A DNA stretch of 46,186 nt from Gammaproteobacteria bacterium (GTDB lineage Bacteria > Pseudomonadota > Gammaproteobacteria > Thiohalomonadales > Thiohalomonadaceae). The notes under the pieces were generated by a model. The model did not search any database. It was not told the origin of the DNA and saw only the letters and a program-made list of their open reading frames with translations. Every line of letters begins with the position of its first letter. Position 1 is the first letter of the stretch. Shown piece by piece: positions 11,595-19,842 of this stretch. The translations under genes were made by a program, and so were the position numbers. Location of the stretch: positions 1 to 46,186 of the forward strand of contig JANJXC010000031.1 of NCBI GenBank assembly GCA_024709225.1, written 5' to 3'.

Positions 11595-12937
11595 ACCAAG
11601 ACACCATCGCTGCCGTTGCCACGCCCGCCGGGCGTGGCGGCGTCGGCATCATCCGCATCTCCGGGCCGGCCGCCGCACAGATAGCACGAGCCATGCTCGG
11701 CCACTGTCCGCCGCCACGCCGCGCCGATTACCTCCCGTTCCGTGCCAGCGACGGCACCGTCCTCGATCAGGGGATTGCGCTGTTTTTTGCCGCACCCCAT
11801 TCCTTCACCGGCGAAGACGTGCTCGAGCTCCAGGGCCATGGTGGTCCGGTGGTGATGGACCTGCTGCTGCAGGCTGCATTGCAGCTGGGGGCCCGTGCCG
11901 CACGCCCCGGCGAGTTTTCCCAGCGCGCCTTTCTCAACGACAAACTGGACTTGGCCCAGGCCGAGGCCATCGCCGATCTCATCGACAGCACCTCGGCCCA
12001 GGCGGCGCGCAGCGCGCTGCGCTCCCTGCTGGGCGAATTCTCACGGCATGTGGCGGCGCTGACCGAGGAGTTGATCCAGTTGCGTCTGTATGTGGAGGCG
12101 GCGATCGATTTTCCCGAAGAGGAGATCGATTTCCTGGCCGATGGCATCGTTACCGCGCGCCTCGACGCATTGCGCCGGCAACTGGGTGCGGTACAGGAGG
12201 CGGCGCAACAGGGCAGCCTGTTGCGCGAGGGCATGACCGTGGTCCTGGCCGGCCAGCCCAATGCGGGCAAGTCCAGCCTGCTCAACGCCCTGGCCGGACG
12301 TGACAGTGCCATCGTCACCGATATACCCGGTACCACACGCGATGTGTTGCGCGAGCAGATCAGTATCGACGGCATGCCGCTGCACATCATCGACACTGCC
12401 GGCCTGCGTGACAGCAGTGACGCCATCGAACAGGAGGGCATCCGTCGTGCCTGGGCGGAGATCGAGCGCGCCGACCGCGTCCTGCTGCTGGTGGACGACA
12501 GTCTGGGCATGGGGGACGCGGAGCAGGACATTCTCGCGCGCCTGCCGCCCCGTTTGCCGGTCAGCTTCGTACACAACAAGATCGACCTTAGTGGTCACCC
12601 CGTGGCGATCATGCAACAGGCCGGCGAAACGCACATCTATCTGTCGGCCCGCGGCGGCGACGGCCTGGACATGCTGCGCGATCACCTGAAGCAAAGCATG
12701 GGATTTCACGCCGCGGCGGAAGGCATCTTCAGCGCGCGCCGCCGTCACCTGGATGCATTGCAGCAGGCTGCGGTGCATCTGCAGGCCGGCGACGAACAGC
12801 TGCGCCAGTACCGTGCCGGGGAACTGCTGGCGGAGGAGCTGCAGCTGGCGCAACAGGCCCTGGGTGAAATTACCGGGGCCTTTAGCGCCGACGACCTGCT
12901 GGGGCGGATCTTCTCCAGCTTCTGCATCGGCAAGTAA
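11543..12937 (+). CDS. mnmE: tRNA uridine-5-carboxymethylaminomethyl modification GTPase
   Basis: MnmE, with MnmG, modifies the wobble uridine (U34) of several tRNAs. The 464-residue protein has the N-terminal tetrahydrofolate-binding domain ([17 protein letters not shown]) and a helical domain. The inserted G domain carries G1 [15 protein letters not shown]2 DIPGTTRD, G3 DTAG and G4 HNKIDL, and the C-terminus is the FCIGK catalytic cysteine motif. The GTG at 11543 is the only in-frame start after the upstream TGA (11528-11530). It adds about 15 residues ([16 protein letters not shown]) before the usual QDTIAA start. That extension is encoded entirely by the octamer repeat element, and no clear Shine-Dalgarno precedes it. 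Confidence 0.96.
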   Translation: MSEKKSTSRLDALTPSRNQDTIAAVATPAGRGGVGIIRISGPAAAQIARAMLGHCPPPRRADYLPFRASDGTVLDQGIALFFAAPHSFTGEDVLELQGHGGPVVMDLLLQAALQLGARAARPGEFSQRAFLNDKLDLAQAEAIADLIDSTSAQAARSALRSLLGEFSRHVAALTEELIQLRLYVEAAIDFPEEEIDFLADGIVTARLDALRRQLGAVQEAAQQGSLLREGMTVVLAGQPNAGKSSLLNALAGRDSAIVTDIPGTTRDVLREQISIDGMPLHIIDTAGLRDSSDAIEQEGIRRAWAEIERADRVLLLVDDSLGMGDAEQDILARLPPRLPVSFVHNKIDLSGHPVAIMQQAGETHIYLSARGGDGLDMLRDHLKQSMGFHAAAEGIFSARRRHLDALQQAAVHLQAGDEQLRQYRAGELLAEELQLAQQALGEITGAFSADDLLGRIFSSFCIGK

Positions 12938-13011
12938 AGCGCCGTCGTCACACCCATCGCAGTGCCGTTGCCGCGGCGCAAAGTCCAGGCAATGACCGCA
13001 TCTGCCGGCGG

Positions 13012-14985
13012 CTAGTCTGACGCCCGCCGCACACCGGGGTGGAAGCGAGACACCGCCGCGCGCAACAACGGCAGCGAGGTTGCCGCATCACCCTTTCCGT
13101 AACGCAGGTCGATATAGAGCGTGATGATCTCATCGCTGCTATCGGCCAGATCGGGCCGCTGTGCGGCAACGCGCCGGGCGAAGTCCCGCGGGCCTTCATG
13201 CGGCGCACGGCGCAGACCGATCCTCGCCAGTTTGTCGCAATAGCGTTGATAGATGCGTACCAGGGCATCATGCCGCCCGCGCATACGTAGCAGCAGATAG
13301 ATAGTAACTGCGCCCAGTACCGCAGCGATGGCGCCGGCCAACAGCGCGATGACCCCCTGCCAGCCAAAGCGCAACAGACCCAATTGCTCCAGCAGTTCCT
13401 TCTGGCGCTGATGGTTATAGCCCAGGATCCATTGATTCCATGCGTCGTTCACCGCGTCCCAGCGGTAGCGCAATTCCGCGAGCGCGCGTTGCGCCCAGTC
13501 TAGGTCGATATTCAGCGTGGCCGCGTCGGTGGAGCGGAAGCGTTGTGCATCGGTGGTGGCCTCGACACGGTGTGGCGGGATCGCCGCCGTGGGATCCACG
13601 CGCACCCAGCCGTCGCTGTCCAGCCAAACCTCGGCCCAGGCGTGGGCATCGGATTGGCGCACGATGAGATAATCGCTCACCGGGTTCACCTCGCCACCCT
13701 GATAGCCGGTGACCACGCGCGCCGGCACGCCGGCGGCGCGCATCAGCGTAACGAAGGCCGCCGCGTAGTGTTCGCAAAAACCGCGCCGCGTGGTGAAGAG
13801 AAAATCGTCGACGGGATGGTCTCCCAACGGCGGTGGCCGGCGCGAATACCAGAACGGCTGGTCACGGAAATGATTGATCGCGCTGTCGACGATGGCCTGC
13901 GCAGGCAGATGTGCCCACTGCGCTGCGAGGGCACGGGTGCGTGGGTTGGCGGCCGTCGGCAGGCGCAGGCCGAGGCGGTACATTTCGTCGGCCAGCGGCC
14001 CGGTGACATAGCGGGTGTGCGAGGCCAGTTCGTAGCGCTGGCGCGCGATGACCTTGCGTTTCGACAACAGCTGAAAATCGGCCGTCAGCGCCATGCCGTT
14101 CGGCACGCTGGCGGGCAGGTCGAGGGGGAAGATCCAGTGCGCGTTGTGCGCCTCCAGGGTGAGGGCATACCGCACCGGGTCGTCCAGGCTGTCGTAACGG
14201 CCGGGCAGCATCTGCCAGCGCGGCGGCAAGTCCCGGGAAACCGGATCCCAGCGGCGACCATCGGTGACCCACAGCACCGGGCCGCGCCAGTACAGCTGGC
14301 TGGCCGGCGGCACCGGCCCGTCGAAGCGCACCCGGAACGCCACCTCCTCGGAATCGACCAGCTCGGAGATGTTGTTCAGGGTCATGTGATCGGAGATACC
14401 GGTACTGGCGCTGCTGCTGGTCTTGGGTACGCCCCACAGCGGTTCGGACAGGCGCGGGAACAGCACGAACAGCAGCACCGTGATGGGCAGCGCCTGCAGC
14501 AGCAGCAGCCCGGCGCGACGCAGGTAAAACGGATGCTGCGGCCCGGCGGGGTGGCTCAGGGCGATCAGCGCGGCGGTGAGCAGCAGCACGTTGACCAGCA
14601 GATAGACGCCGACGTAGATGGACTGATCGACCAGGAAGCCGCCGGCGACCACGAAGTAGCCCATGAAGATCACGACCATGGCATCGCGCAGGCTGCGCAG
14701 TTCCAGCAGCTTGAGACCCAGCATCACGGTGAGCAGGGCGAGGCCGGCATCGGCGCCGAAAAGGGTGCGGTAGCCGGCCAGCACGCCGCCGATGCCGACC
14801 AGGGTCAGCAGCACGCGCAGCCAGCGTGGCGGCAGCGGCCAGTCGCGCAGGTCGATGGCCAGGCGCCAGCCGAGCAGGGCGACGCAATAGGGGATGAACC
14901 ACGGCGGCAGGCGCAGCAGTTGCGGCAACAGCGCGGCGGTGAGCGCCGCGAGCAGCCACAGGCGGCCATGGCGTGGCAGCGTCAT
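13012..14985 (-). CDS. TgpA-type transglutaminase-like membrane protein
   Basis: The 657-residue protein has a hydrophobic N-terminal region (about residues 5-190, several membrane spans, DUF3488/TgpA N-terminal type) and then a large periplasmic part. That part contains the transglutaminase-like core with its Cys-His-Asp triad in RRGFCEHYAAAF (about residue 405), SDAHAWAEVW and VRVDPTAA. A further membrane span follows at about residues 565-585 and then a C-terminal DUF4129-like cytoplasmic tail. Pseudomonas TgpA has this layout and is reported as essential; its substrate is unknown to me. The start overlaps the DUF58 gene stop by four bases. It is the last gene of a moxR-DUF58-tgpA operon and converges on mnmE. 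Confidence 0.88.
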   Translation of the reverse strand: MTLPRHGRLWLLAALTAALLPQLLRLPPWFIPYCVALLGWRLAIDLRDWPLPPRWLRVLLTLVGIGGVLAGYRTLFGADAGLALLTVMLGLKLLELRSLRDAMVVIFMGYFVVAGGFLVDQSIYVGVYLLVNVLLLTAALIALSHPAGPQHPFYLRRAGLLLLQALPITVLLFVLFPRLSEPLWGVPKTSSSASTGISDHMTLNNISELVDSEEVAFRVRFDGPVPPASQLYWRGPVLWVTDGRRWDPVSRDLPPRWQMLPGRYDSLDDPVRYALTLEAHNAHWIFPLDLPASVPNGMALTADFQLLSKRKVIARQRYELASHTRYVTGPLADEMYRLGLRLPTAANPRTRALAAQWAHLPAQAIVDSAINHFRDQPFWYSRRPPPLGDHPVDDFLFTTRRGFCEHYAAAFVTLMRAAGVPARVVTGYQGGEVNPVSDYLIVRQSDAHAWAEVWLDSDGWVRVDPTAAIPPHRVEATTDAQRFRSTDAATLNIDLDWAQRALAELRYRWDAVNDAWNQWILGYNHQRQKELLEQLGLLRFGWQGVIALLAGAIAAVLGAVTIYLLLRMRGRHDALVRIYQRYCDKLARIGLRRAPHEGPRDFARRVAAQRPDLADSSDEIITLYIDLRYGKGDAATSLPLLRAAVSRFHPGVRRASD

Positions 14986-15944
14986 GGCTTGTCTCCGAAC
15001 AGCGCCAATGCCTCCAGGCAGCGGCGGCGCTGTCCCGGGCCGAAGTCAGGCGGTATCACCCGGGTCGGCAGGCGCAGACCATAGGTGATGCCGGCGGCGT
15101 CCGCCTCCAGCACCCAGCGGCACAGGCGTGACAGCCGAGTCTCCGTATCCAGGCCCGGCAGCAGGTCCCAGGCCAGCCACAATTCCTGCGCCGTCTCGCC
15201 AGTGAACAGCTTGGTGTGGATGCCCTGCTCCCGTGCCGCGGTCTTCCAGTGCACATGACGCAGCGAATCGCCGGCATGATAGGGACGCAGCGAGGCAAAA
15301 TCGTCCTGCCCCTGACCCTTGTCACCCCCGCTGCCGCTGGCGCCGGCCTCGCCCGCCGGCAGGCCGCGCTGCGGTGCCGGGGCAGGGTAGACCAGGCAGT
15401 CCATGGCCAGCTCCAGCGGGGTCCAGGCACGAAACAGACTGAGTGGAAAGCGGGTGGCGACGTGGAAACGCCCCAGCGGCAGGCGGCCGCGCTGTGTCGC
15501 GGGGCGCACCACCTCGACCCAGCTCAGCCCCGGGGCGAGATCGTGCACCGTCTCTTCGCCGCCGTCCGGCGCCAGAATGATGGCCGGGCGCGGTTCTGCG
15601 CTGTCATTGCGCAGGCCGAGGGGAAAGCGTGCCTGTTCGCCGGCAAATACCGCGGCACAGCGACCGGCCTCGACGCGCAAGCCGAGCAGATTGCGCCAGG
15701 TGTGCAGGATCGACACGATGCCGAGGCTGGCGAGCAGAAAGGCCAGGGCGAAGGCCAGACCGTTGTCGTAATTGATGGCGCCCAGCAGGATGGCGATGAT
15801 CACCGCACCAAACAGCAACCCATGTCGAGTCGGCAGGATGTAGACCCGGCGCCGGTCCAGCAGGATCGGGCCGGCCTCCGCGCCCAAACCACGGAGAAAA
15901 CGGGCCAGGCTGAAGCGCTGGCGCAGGGTGAGCGGCGTGGCCAC
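14982..15944 (-). CDS. DUF58 domain-containing protein
   Basis: The 320-residue protein has two close hydrophobic spans (about residues 43-85, LLFGAVIIAILLGAINY and LAFALAFLLASLGIVSIL) and a C-terminal DUF58 domain with the hallmark LRPYHAGDSLRHVHWKTAAR (about residues 215-234). DUF58 is a von Willebrand A-like fold that accompanies MoxR ATPases. The start is GTG, five bases after the moxR stop, and its stop overlaps tgpA (ATGA). The three genes form one translationally coupled unit. The exact molecular job of this family is not established; a MoxR-assisted assembly or maturation role at the membrane is inferred from context. Confidence 0.85.
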   Translation of the reverse strand: MATPLTLRQRFSLARFLRGLGAEAGPILLDRRRVYILPTRHGLLFGAVIIAILLGAINYDNGLAFALAFLLASLGIVSILHTWRNLLGLRVEAGRCAAVFAGEQARFPLGLRNDSAEPRPAIILAPDGGEETVHDLAPGLSWVEVVRPATQRGRLPLGRFHVATRFPLSLFRAWTPLELAMDCLVYPAPAPQRGLPAGEAGASGSGGDKGQGQDDFASLRPYHAGDSLRHVHWKTAAREQGIHTKLFTGETAQELWLAWDLLPGLDTETRLSRLCRWVLEADAAGITYGLRLPTRVIPPDFGPGQRRRCLEALALFGDKP

Positions 15945-15949
15945 GGTGC

Positions 15950-16864
15950 TCAGGGGACGGCAACCTCATCGAACCAGGCGGCCACGGCGGCGTTGCCGCG
16001 CGCTCCTTCGGCCTGTACCTGTTGCAGGCGATGGCCGACCACATGGGGCAAGACGGCCTGAACGTCTTCCGGCACCACGTAGTCGCGCCCGTGCAGCATG
16101 GCCCACGCCCTGGCGCCGGCCAGCAGCGCCAGGCCGGCGCGGGGGGAGAGGCCGGTGAGGAAGTGGGGCGAGTGGCGCGAGTACTCCAGCAGCGCCTGCA
16201 CGTAGTCGAGCAGCGCCGGGCTGACGGTGATTGCACGTACCTGCGCCTGGGCCTGTACCAGCTGCTCCGGCGTCATCACCGGACGCAGCTCGGTCAACAT
16301 GTCGCGGCGATCACGTCCGGCCAGCAATGCGCGTTCGGCCTGCGCGTCGGGGTAGCCCAGCTCGATGCGCATCAGGAAACGGTCCAGTTGGGATTCAGGC
16401 AGCGGGAAGGTGCCGATCTGATTGGCCGGATTCTGCGTCGCGATGACGAAAAACGGGTCCGGCAGCGGCCGGGTCTCCCCTTCACTGGTGACCTGATGCT
16501 CCTCCATCGCCTCGAGCAGGGCACTCTGCGTCTTGGGGGTGGCGCGGTTGACCTCGTCGGCCAGGATCAGCTGGGCAAAGATGGGGCCGGGGTGAAAGCG
16601 GAACTCACCCGACTCGCGCTCGTACACCGCCACGCCGAGGATGTCGGCCGGCAACAGGTCCGAGGTGAACTGGATGCGATTGAAGCGCAACCCCAGGGTA
16701 GAGGCGAGCACATGGGCCAGGGTGGTCTTGCCCACACCGGGCAGGTCCTCGATGAGCAGGTGGCCGCGCGCCAGCAGGCAGGCGACGGCGAGGCGGATGG
16801 GGTGTTCCTTGCCGAGGATGATGCTGCCGGCCTGGGTGATGACCTGATTCAATAGCGTGTGCAT
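15950..16864 (-). CDS. MoxR-family AAA+ ATPase
   Basis: This 304-residue AAA+ chaperone-like ATPase belongs to the MoxR group. It shows Walker A (EDLPGVGKTTLAHVLA, about residues 40-55), Walker B (LILADEVNRATPKTQSALL), sensor 1 (FVIATQNPANQIGTFPLPE) and the arginine-finger region (ESQLDRFLMRI). The ATG at 16864 is chosen over a TTG two codons upstream because AGG lies six bases before it. It is the first gene of the moxR-DUF58-tgpA operon. MoxR ATPases commonly help mature partner complexes that contain VWA-type proteins, here the DUF58 protein. Confidence 0.92.
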   Translation of the reverse strand: MHTLLNQVITQAGSIILGKEHPIRLAVACLLARGHLLIEDLPGVGKTTLAHVLASTLGLRFNRIQFTSDLLPADILGVAVYERESGEFRFHPGPIFAQLILADEVNRATPKTQSALLEAMEEHQVTSEGETRPLPDPFFVIATQNPANQIGTFPLPESQLDRFLMRIELGYPDAQAERALLAGRDRRDMLTELRPVMTPEQLVQAQAQVRAITVSPALLDYVQALLEYSRHSPHFLTGLSPRAGLALLAGARAWAMLHGRDYVVPEDVQAVLPHVVGHRLQQVQAEGARGNAAVAAWFDEVAVP

Positions 16865-17064
16865 GTGCAACCTGTCCTGGTGGAATGCGCTAACTATACC
16901 GCCCGCCGCCGCCTTGCGCAGGCGCCATTGCCAAAACGCTGTACTAGACTACGGTCATTGCCGGGTAGTTTCCGGGGGTGACAGCCGTAGATCGATGCCC
17001 GTCTCTCTACGACTACCACGATTTCCACGCTGCTCGACGTCTACGCCTGAGTGCTGGCTACGGG

Positions 17065-17892
17065 TCAGTCCGATCGGGCCGCCAGCGCCTCCTTCAATGC
17101 CTGAAGCTCCTTGCGCAGGGCGCGCAGTTCCATGCTTACCTGGGCGCTCTCTTCATGCACGGCATTTTCGATGGTCGCCTGCTCCTGTTTGAACTCCGCC
17201 TCGTGCATGGTCTGCATGGTGTTGACGATGATGGCGATGAACAGATTGAGCATGGTGAAGGTGGCGATGAGGATGAAGGGGATGAAGAAGGCCCACGCAT
17301 AGGGATAGGCCTCCATCACCGGGCGTGCGATACCCATGGACCAGCTTTCCAGGGTCATCACCTGGAACAGGGTGTACATGGAGGCGCCGATGCTGCCGAA
17401 CCATTCCGGGAACTGCGCCCCGAACAGGCCGGTGGCCATCACCGCCGCCACATAGAAAATGAGCAGCATCAGTCCGGCGATGGAGGCGATGCCCGGCACG
17501 GCCAGCAGCAAGGCCTCCACCACCAGGCGCAGACGCGGCATCATCGAGATCAGGCGCAGCACACGCAGCACGCGCAGGGCGCGCAATACCGCCAGCGGCC
17601 CGCTGGCCGGCACCAGGGCGATGCCCACGACCACGAAGTCGAATACATTCCACGGATTGCGGAAGAAGCGCCAGCCGAAGGCCGCCAGCTTGATGGCGAT
17701 CTCCGCCACGAATACCGTCAGGATCGTGCGGTCGAGCAGGAGCAGGGCGCCGCCGAACTGCGCCATCAGCGCCGGCGAGGTCTCCAGGCCCAGGGTGACG
17801 GCGTTGATGATGATCAGCGCGATGATGAATTTCTGTACCGGGACCGATTCGATCCATTGACCCAGTTGTGTGCGTTTCAAGGACTGCTCCAT
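17065..17892 (-). CDS. Voltage-gated sodium channel (NaChBac/NavBac family)
   Basis: The 275-residue protein is a single-domain, six-helix channel subunit that should form a tetramer in the inner membrane. S1 starts at FIIALIIINAVTLGLE. S4 carries the positively charged series RALRVLRVLRLISMMPRLRL, with Arg every third residue. The pore filter is TLESWSM, the canonical bacterial sodium-selective sequence. S6 contains TFTMLNLFIAIIVNTM, and the C-terminus is a heptad-like coiled coil (ELRALRKELQALKEALAA) that assembles the tetramer in this family. The ATG at 17892 follows AGAGGA by six bases; a longer upstream start is less likely. Such channels occur in alkaliphilic and halophilic bacteria. 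Confidence 0.93.
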   Translation of the reverse strand: MEQSLKRTQLGQWIESVPVQKFIIALIIINAVTLGLETSPALMAQFGGALLLLDRTILTVFVAEIAIKLAAFGWRFFRNPWNVFDFVVVGIALVPASGPLAVLRALRVLRVLRLISMMPRLRLVVEALLLAVPGIASIAGLMLLIFYVAAVMATGLFGAQFPEWFGSIGASMYTLFQVMTLESWSMGIARPVMEAYPYAWAFFIPFILIATFTMLNLFIAIIVNTMQTMHEAEFKQEQATIENAVHEESAQVSMELRALRKELQALKEALAARSD

Positions 17893-17953
17893 GGGGTTTC
17901 CTCTGTGATCATTAGGGCTGCTCTTTCGGGGGGTGGTCACGGCGCCGGAAATG

Positions 17954-17969
17954 GGGCTAAAGTTAGCCC
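17954..17969. promoter_or_regulatory. Palindrome upstream of the phosphoribulokinase-like gene
   Basis: GGGCTAA-AG-TTAGCCC is a perfect 7-bp inverted repeat ending 24 bases before the kinase ATG, in the 101-bp divergent region shared with the sodium channel gene. It could be an operator or a leader hairpin; no regulator is assigned. Confidence 0.5.
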
Positions 17970-17993
17970 TCCGCAAGTGTGCGAGGGCTGCCC

Positions 17994-18950
17994 ATGTCGG
18001 TGCGCCACCCCATCATTGCCGTGACCGGTTCGTCCGGGGCCGGCACCACGACTGTCAAACATGCCTTTGCCGAGATCTTCCGGCGCGAGGGCATCAACGC
18101 CTTTTTCGTCGACGGTGAGAGTTTCCGCCGTTACGACCGCGCCGGCATGAAGCAGGCCGTCGCCGCTGCCCAGGCGGGCGGCCGCCCCATCAGCCACTTC
18201 GGCCCCGAGGCCAATCTGTTCGAACGGCTGGAGGGCCTGTTCCAGGAATACTCCCGCACGGGTAGCGGCCTCTATCGCCGCTACCTCGGCAGCCGTGAGG
18301 CGGCGCAGCGGCATGGCGGGGAGGAGGGCAGCTTCACGCCCTGGCAGGAAATTCCTCCCGGTTCTGACCTGCTGTTTTACGAAGGGTTGCATGGCGCCTG
18401 TATCGAATCCACCTGGAGCCGGCGCGAGATGAGTCCGTCGCACAACCCCCTGATCATGAAGCTGCGCCAGCAGCAGCTGGAGCGCGGCGATCGCGGCGTC
18501 GATGTGGCGCGCTGGGTGGACCTGCTCATCGGCGTGGTGCCCAGCATCAACCTGGAGTGGATCCAGAAGATCCACCGTGACTGCGCGGTGAAGGGCAGCT
18601 CCGCCGAGGCGGTCACCGCCACCATCCTGCGCCGCCTGCCCGACTATCTGCGCTACATCACGCCGCAGTTTTCCCTCACCGACATCAACTTCCAGCGCGT
18701 GCCGCTGGTGGACACCTCCAATCCGTTCATAGCCCGCGACATCCCGACACCGGACGAGAGCATGGTGGTGATCCGCTTCCGCGAACCGAAGCGCCACGAT
18801 TTCCCCGACCTCAAGCGCCGCCTGCCCAACAGCTTCATGTCGCGTCCCAACACCCTGGTGGTGCCGGGTGGCCACATGGGCCATGCCATCGAGGTGATCT
18901 GCGCGCCGCTGGTGCAGGAGTTGCTGGAACGCCGGCGCTGCCATGGTTGA
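17994..18950 (+). CDS. Phosphoribulokinase-family protein with altered active site
   Basis: The 318-residue protein aligns with bacterial phosphoribulokinase over its whole length: P-loop VTGSSGAGTTTVKHAF (residues 10-25), SHFGPEANLFE, FYEGLHG, INLEWIQKIHRD and INFQRVPLVDTSNPFIARDI. True phosphoribulokinase phosphorylates ribulose 5-phosphate in the Calvin cycle. By Rhodobacter sphaeroides numbering the catalytic base Asp-42 is Glu, substrate-binding His-45 is Arg and Arg-173 is Lys. Glu-131, Arg-168 and Asp-169 are kept. About 28 extra residues follow EGLHG (around residues 140-167). Substrate and activity are therefore uncertain. AGGG precedes the ATG. The gene overlaps the DUF2238 gene by eight bases, so the two are coupled. 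Confidence 0.85.
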   Translation: MSVRHPIIAVTGSSGAGTTTVKHAFAEIFRREGINAFFVDGESFRRYDRAGMKQAVAAAQAGGRPISHFGPEANLFERLEGLFQEYSRTGSGLYRRYLGSREAAQRHGGEEGSFTPWQEIPPGSDLLFYEGLHGACIESTWSRREMSPSHNPLIMKLRQQQLERGDRGVDVARWVDLLIGVVPSINLEWIQKIHRDCAVKGSSAEAVTATILRRLPDYLRYITPQFSLTDINFQRVPLVDTSNPFIARDIPTPDESMVVIRFREPKRHDFPDLKRRLPNSFMSRPNTLVVPGGHMGHAIEVICAPLVQELLERRRCHG

Positions 18951-19605
18951 ACCGCTGCCGTTCCGCAGCAACCGTCCGCTGCAGTGGATGATCGCCTGGC
19001 TGGCGGGGATCTGGCTGGTGACCGCCATCGCGCCGTTCAACCGTTTCGACTGGCTGCTGGAGAATCTGCTGGTGTTCATCTACGGGGCGCTACTGCTGCT
19101 CACGTACTGCCGCTTCCCGTTTTCCAATACCTCCTATTCTCTGTTCACGCTGTTTCTTACCCTGCACCTGGTCGGCGCCCACTATACCTACGCGGAGATG
19201 CCGCTCGGCTTCTGGCTGCGCGATGCCTTCGATCTGGGCCGCAACCACTACGATCGCATCGTCCACTTTGCCTATGGCCTGCTCATCGCCTATCCGTTCC
19301 GCGAGGTGCTGCTGCGCGCGGCACGGGTCCGGCCGGCCTGGTCATATTTTCTGGCCGTCACCGCCGTACTGGGATTCAGCGGGTTTTATGAAGTGCTGGA
19401 GGCCGGGGTGGCGATGGTCGTCAGTCCCGAGCTGGGTGATGCCTATCTCGGCACCCAGGGCGACATCTGGGACGCCCAGCGCGACATGGGGCTGGCCTTT
19501 CTCGGGGCCATCCTCGCCATGCTCGCCACCGCCTGGCGGCAGCGAAAAAACGCCTGTGCCGCCAAGGGCTTCGGCACGATGGCAGAGGGTCAAAAAAACA
19601 CTTGA
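18943..19605 (+). CDS. DUF2238 (YjdF-type) integral membrane protein
   Basis: The 220-residue protein has about six hydrophobic segments from residue 12 onward (MIAWLAGIWLVTAIAPF, LLVFIYGALLLLTY, SLFTLFLTLHLVGAHY and later ones). It carries the conserved polar motif GRNHYDRIVHFAYGLLIAYP with a downstream GFYEVLEAG and GDIWDAQRDMGLAFLGA. These His/Asp/Glu residues in membrane helices are typical of DUF2238. The function of the family is unknown to me. The start overlaps the phosphoribulokinase-like gene by eight bases. Confidence 0.85.
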   Translation: MVEPLPFRSNRPLQWMIAWLAGIWLVTAIAPFNRFDWLLENLLVFIYGALLLLTYCRFPFSNTSYSLFTLFLTLHLVGAHYTYAEMPLGFWLRDAFDLGRNHYDRIVHFAYGLLIAYPFREVLLRAARVRPAWSYFLAVTAVLGFSGFYEVLEAGVAMVVSPELGDAYLGTQGDIWDAQRDMGLAFLGAILAMLATAWRQRKNACAAKGFGTMAEGQKNT

Positions 19606-19629
19606 TCAGCGGGACGGTTGTTCTAGAAT
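19602..19629 (+). promoter_or_regulatory. Possible sigma-70 promoter for the decarboxylase gene
   Basis: TTGATC (19602-19607) and TAGAAT (19624-19629, five of six matches) are separated by 16 bases. They start inside the DUF2238 stop region, 214 bases before the decarboxylase ATG. The rest of the leader shows no other clear signal. Confidence 0.4.
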
Positions 19630-19842
19630 ACGGGCCACTTCTTGAGGGTAGCCCGCTCACGGCACGACCAAATACGGCTTGAGAATCTATCCAAAGAGAA
19701 TGAATTTGTCCTGATTCAGAGAGCGCTTACCCGAATTGGTATGTGGCGCCGCTCAAATTCAGATCTCTTGTGGCTCAAAGTCGGTCGTGTCTCGTCCACC
19801 CTTGAGAAGAGGAGCGGAGGCCCGGCCTGGAGGTGTATGACC

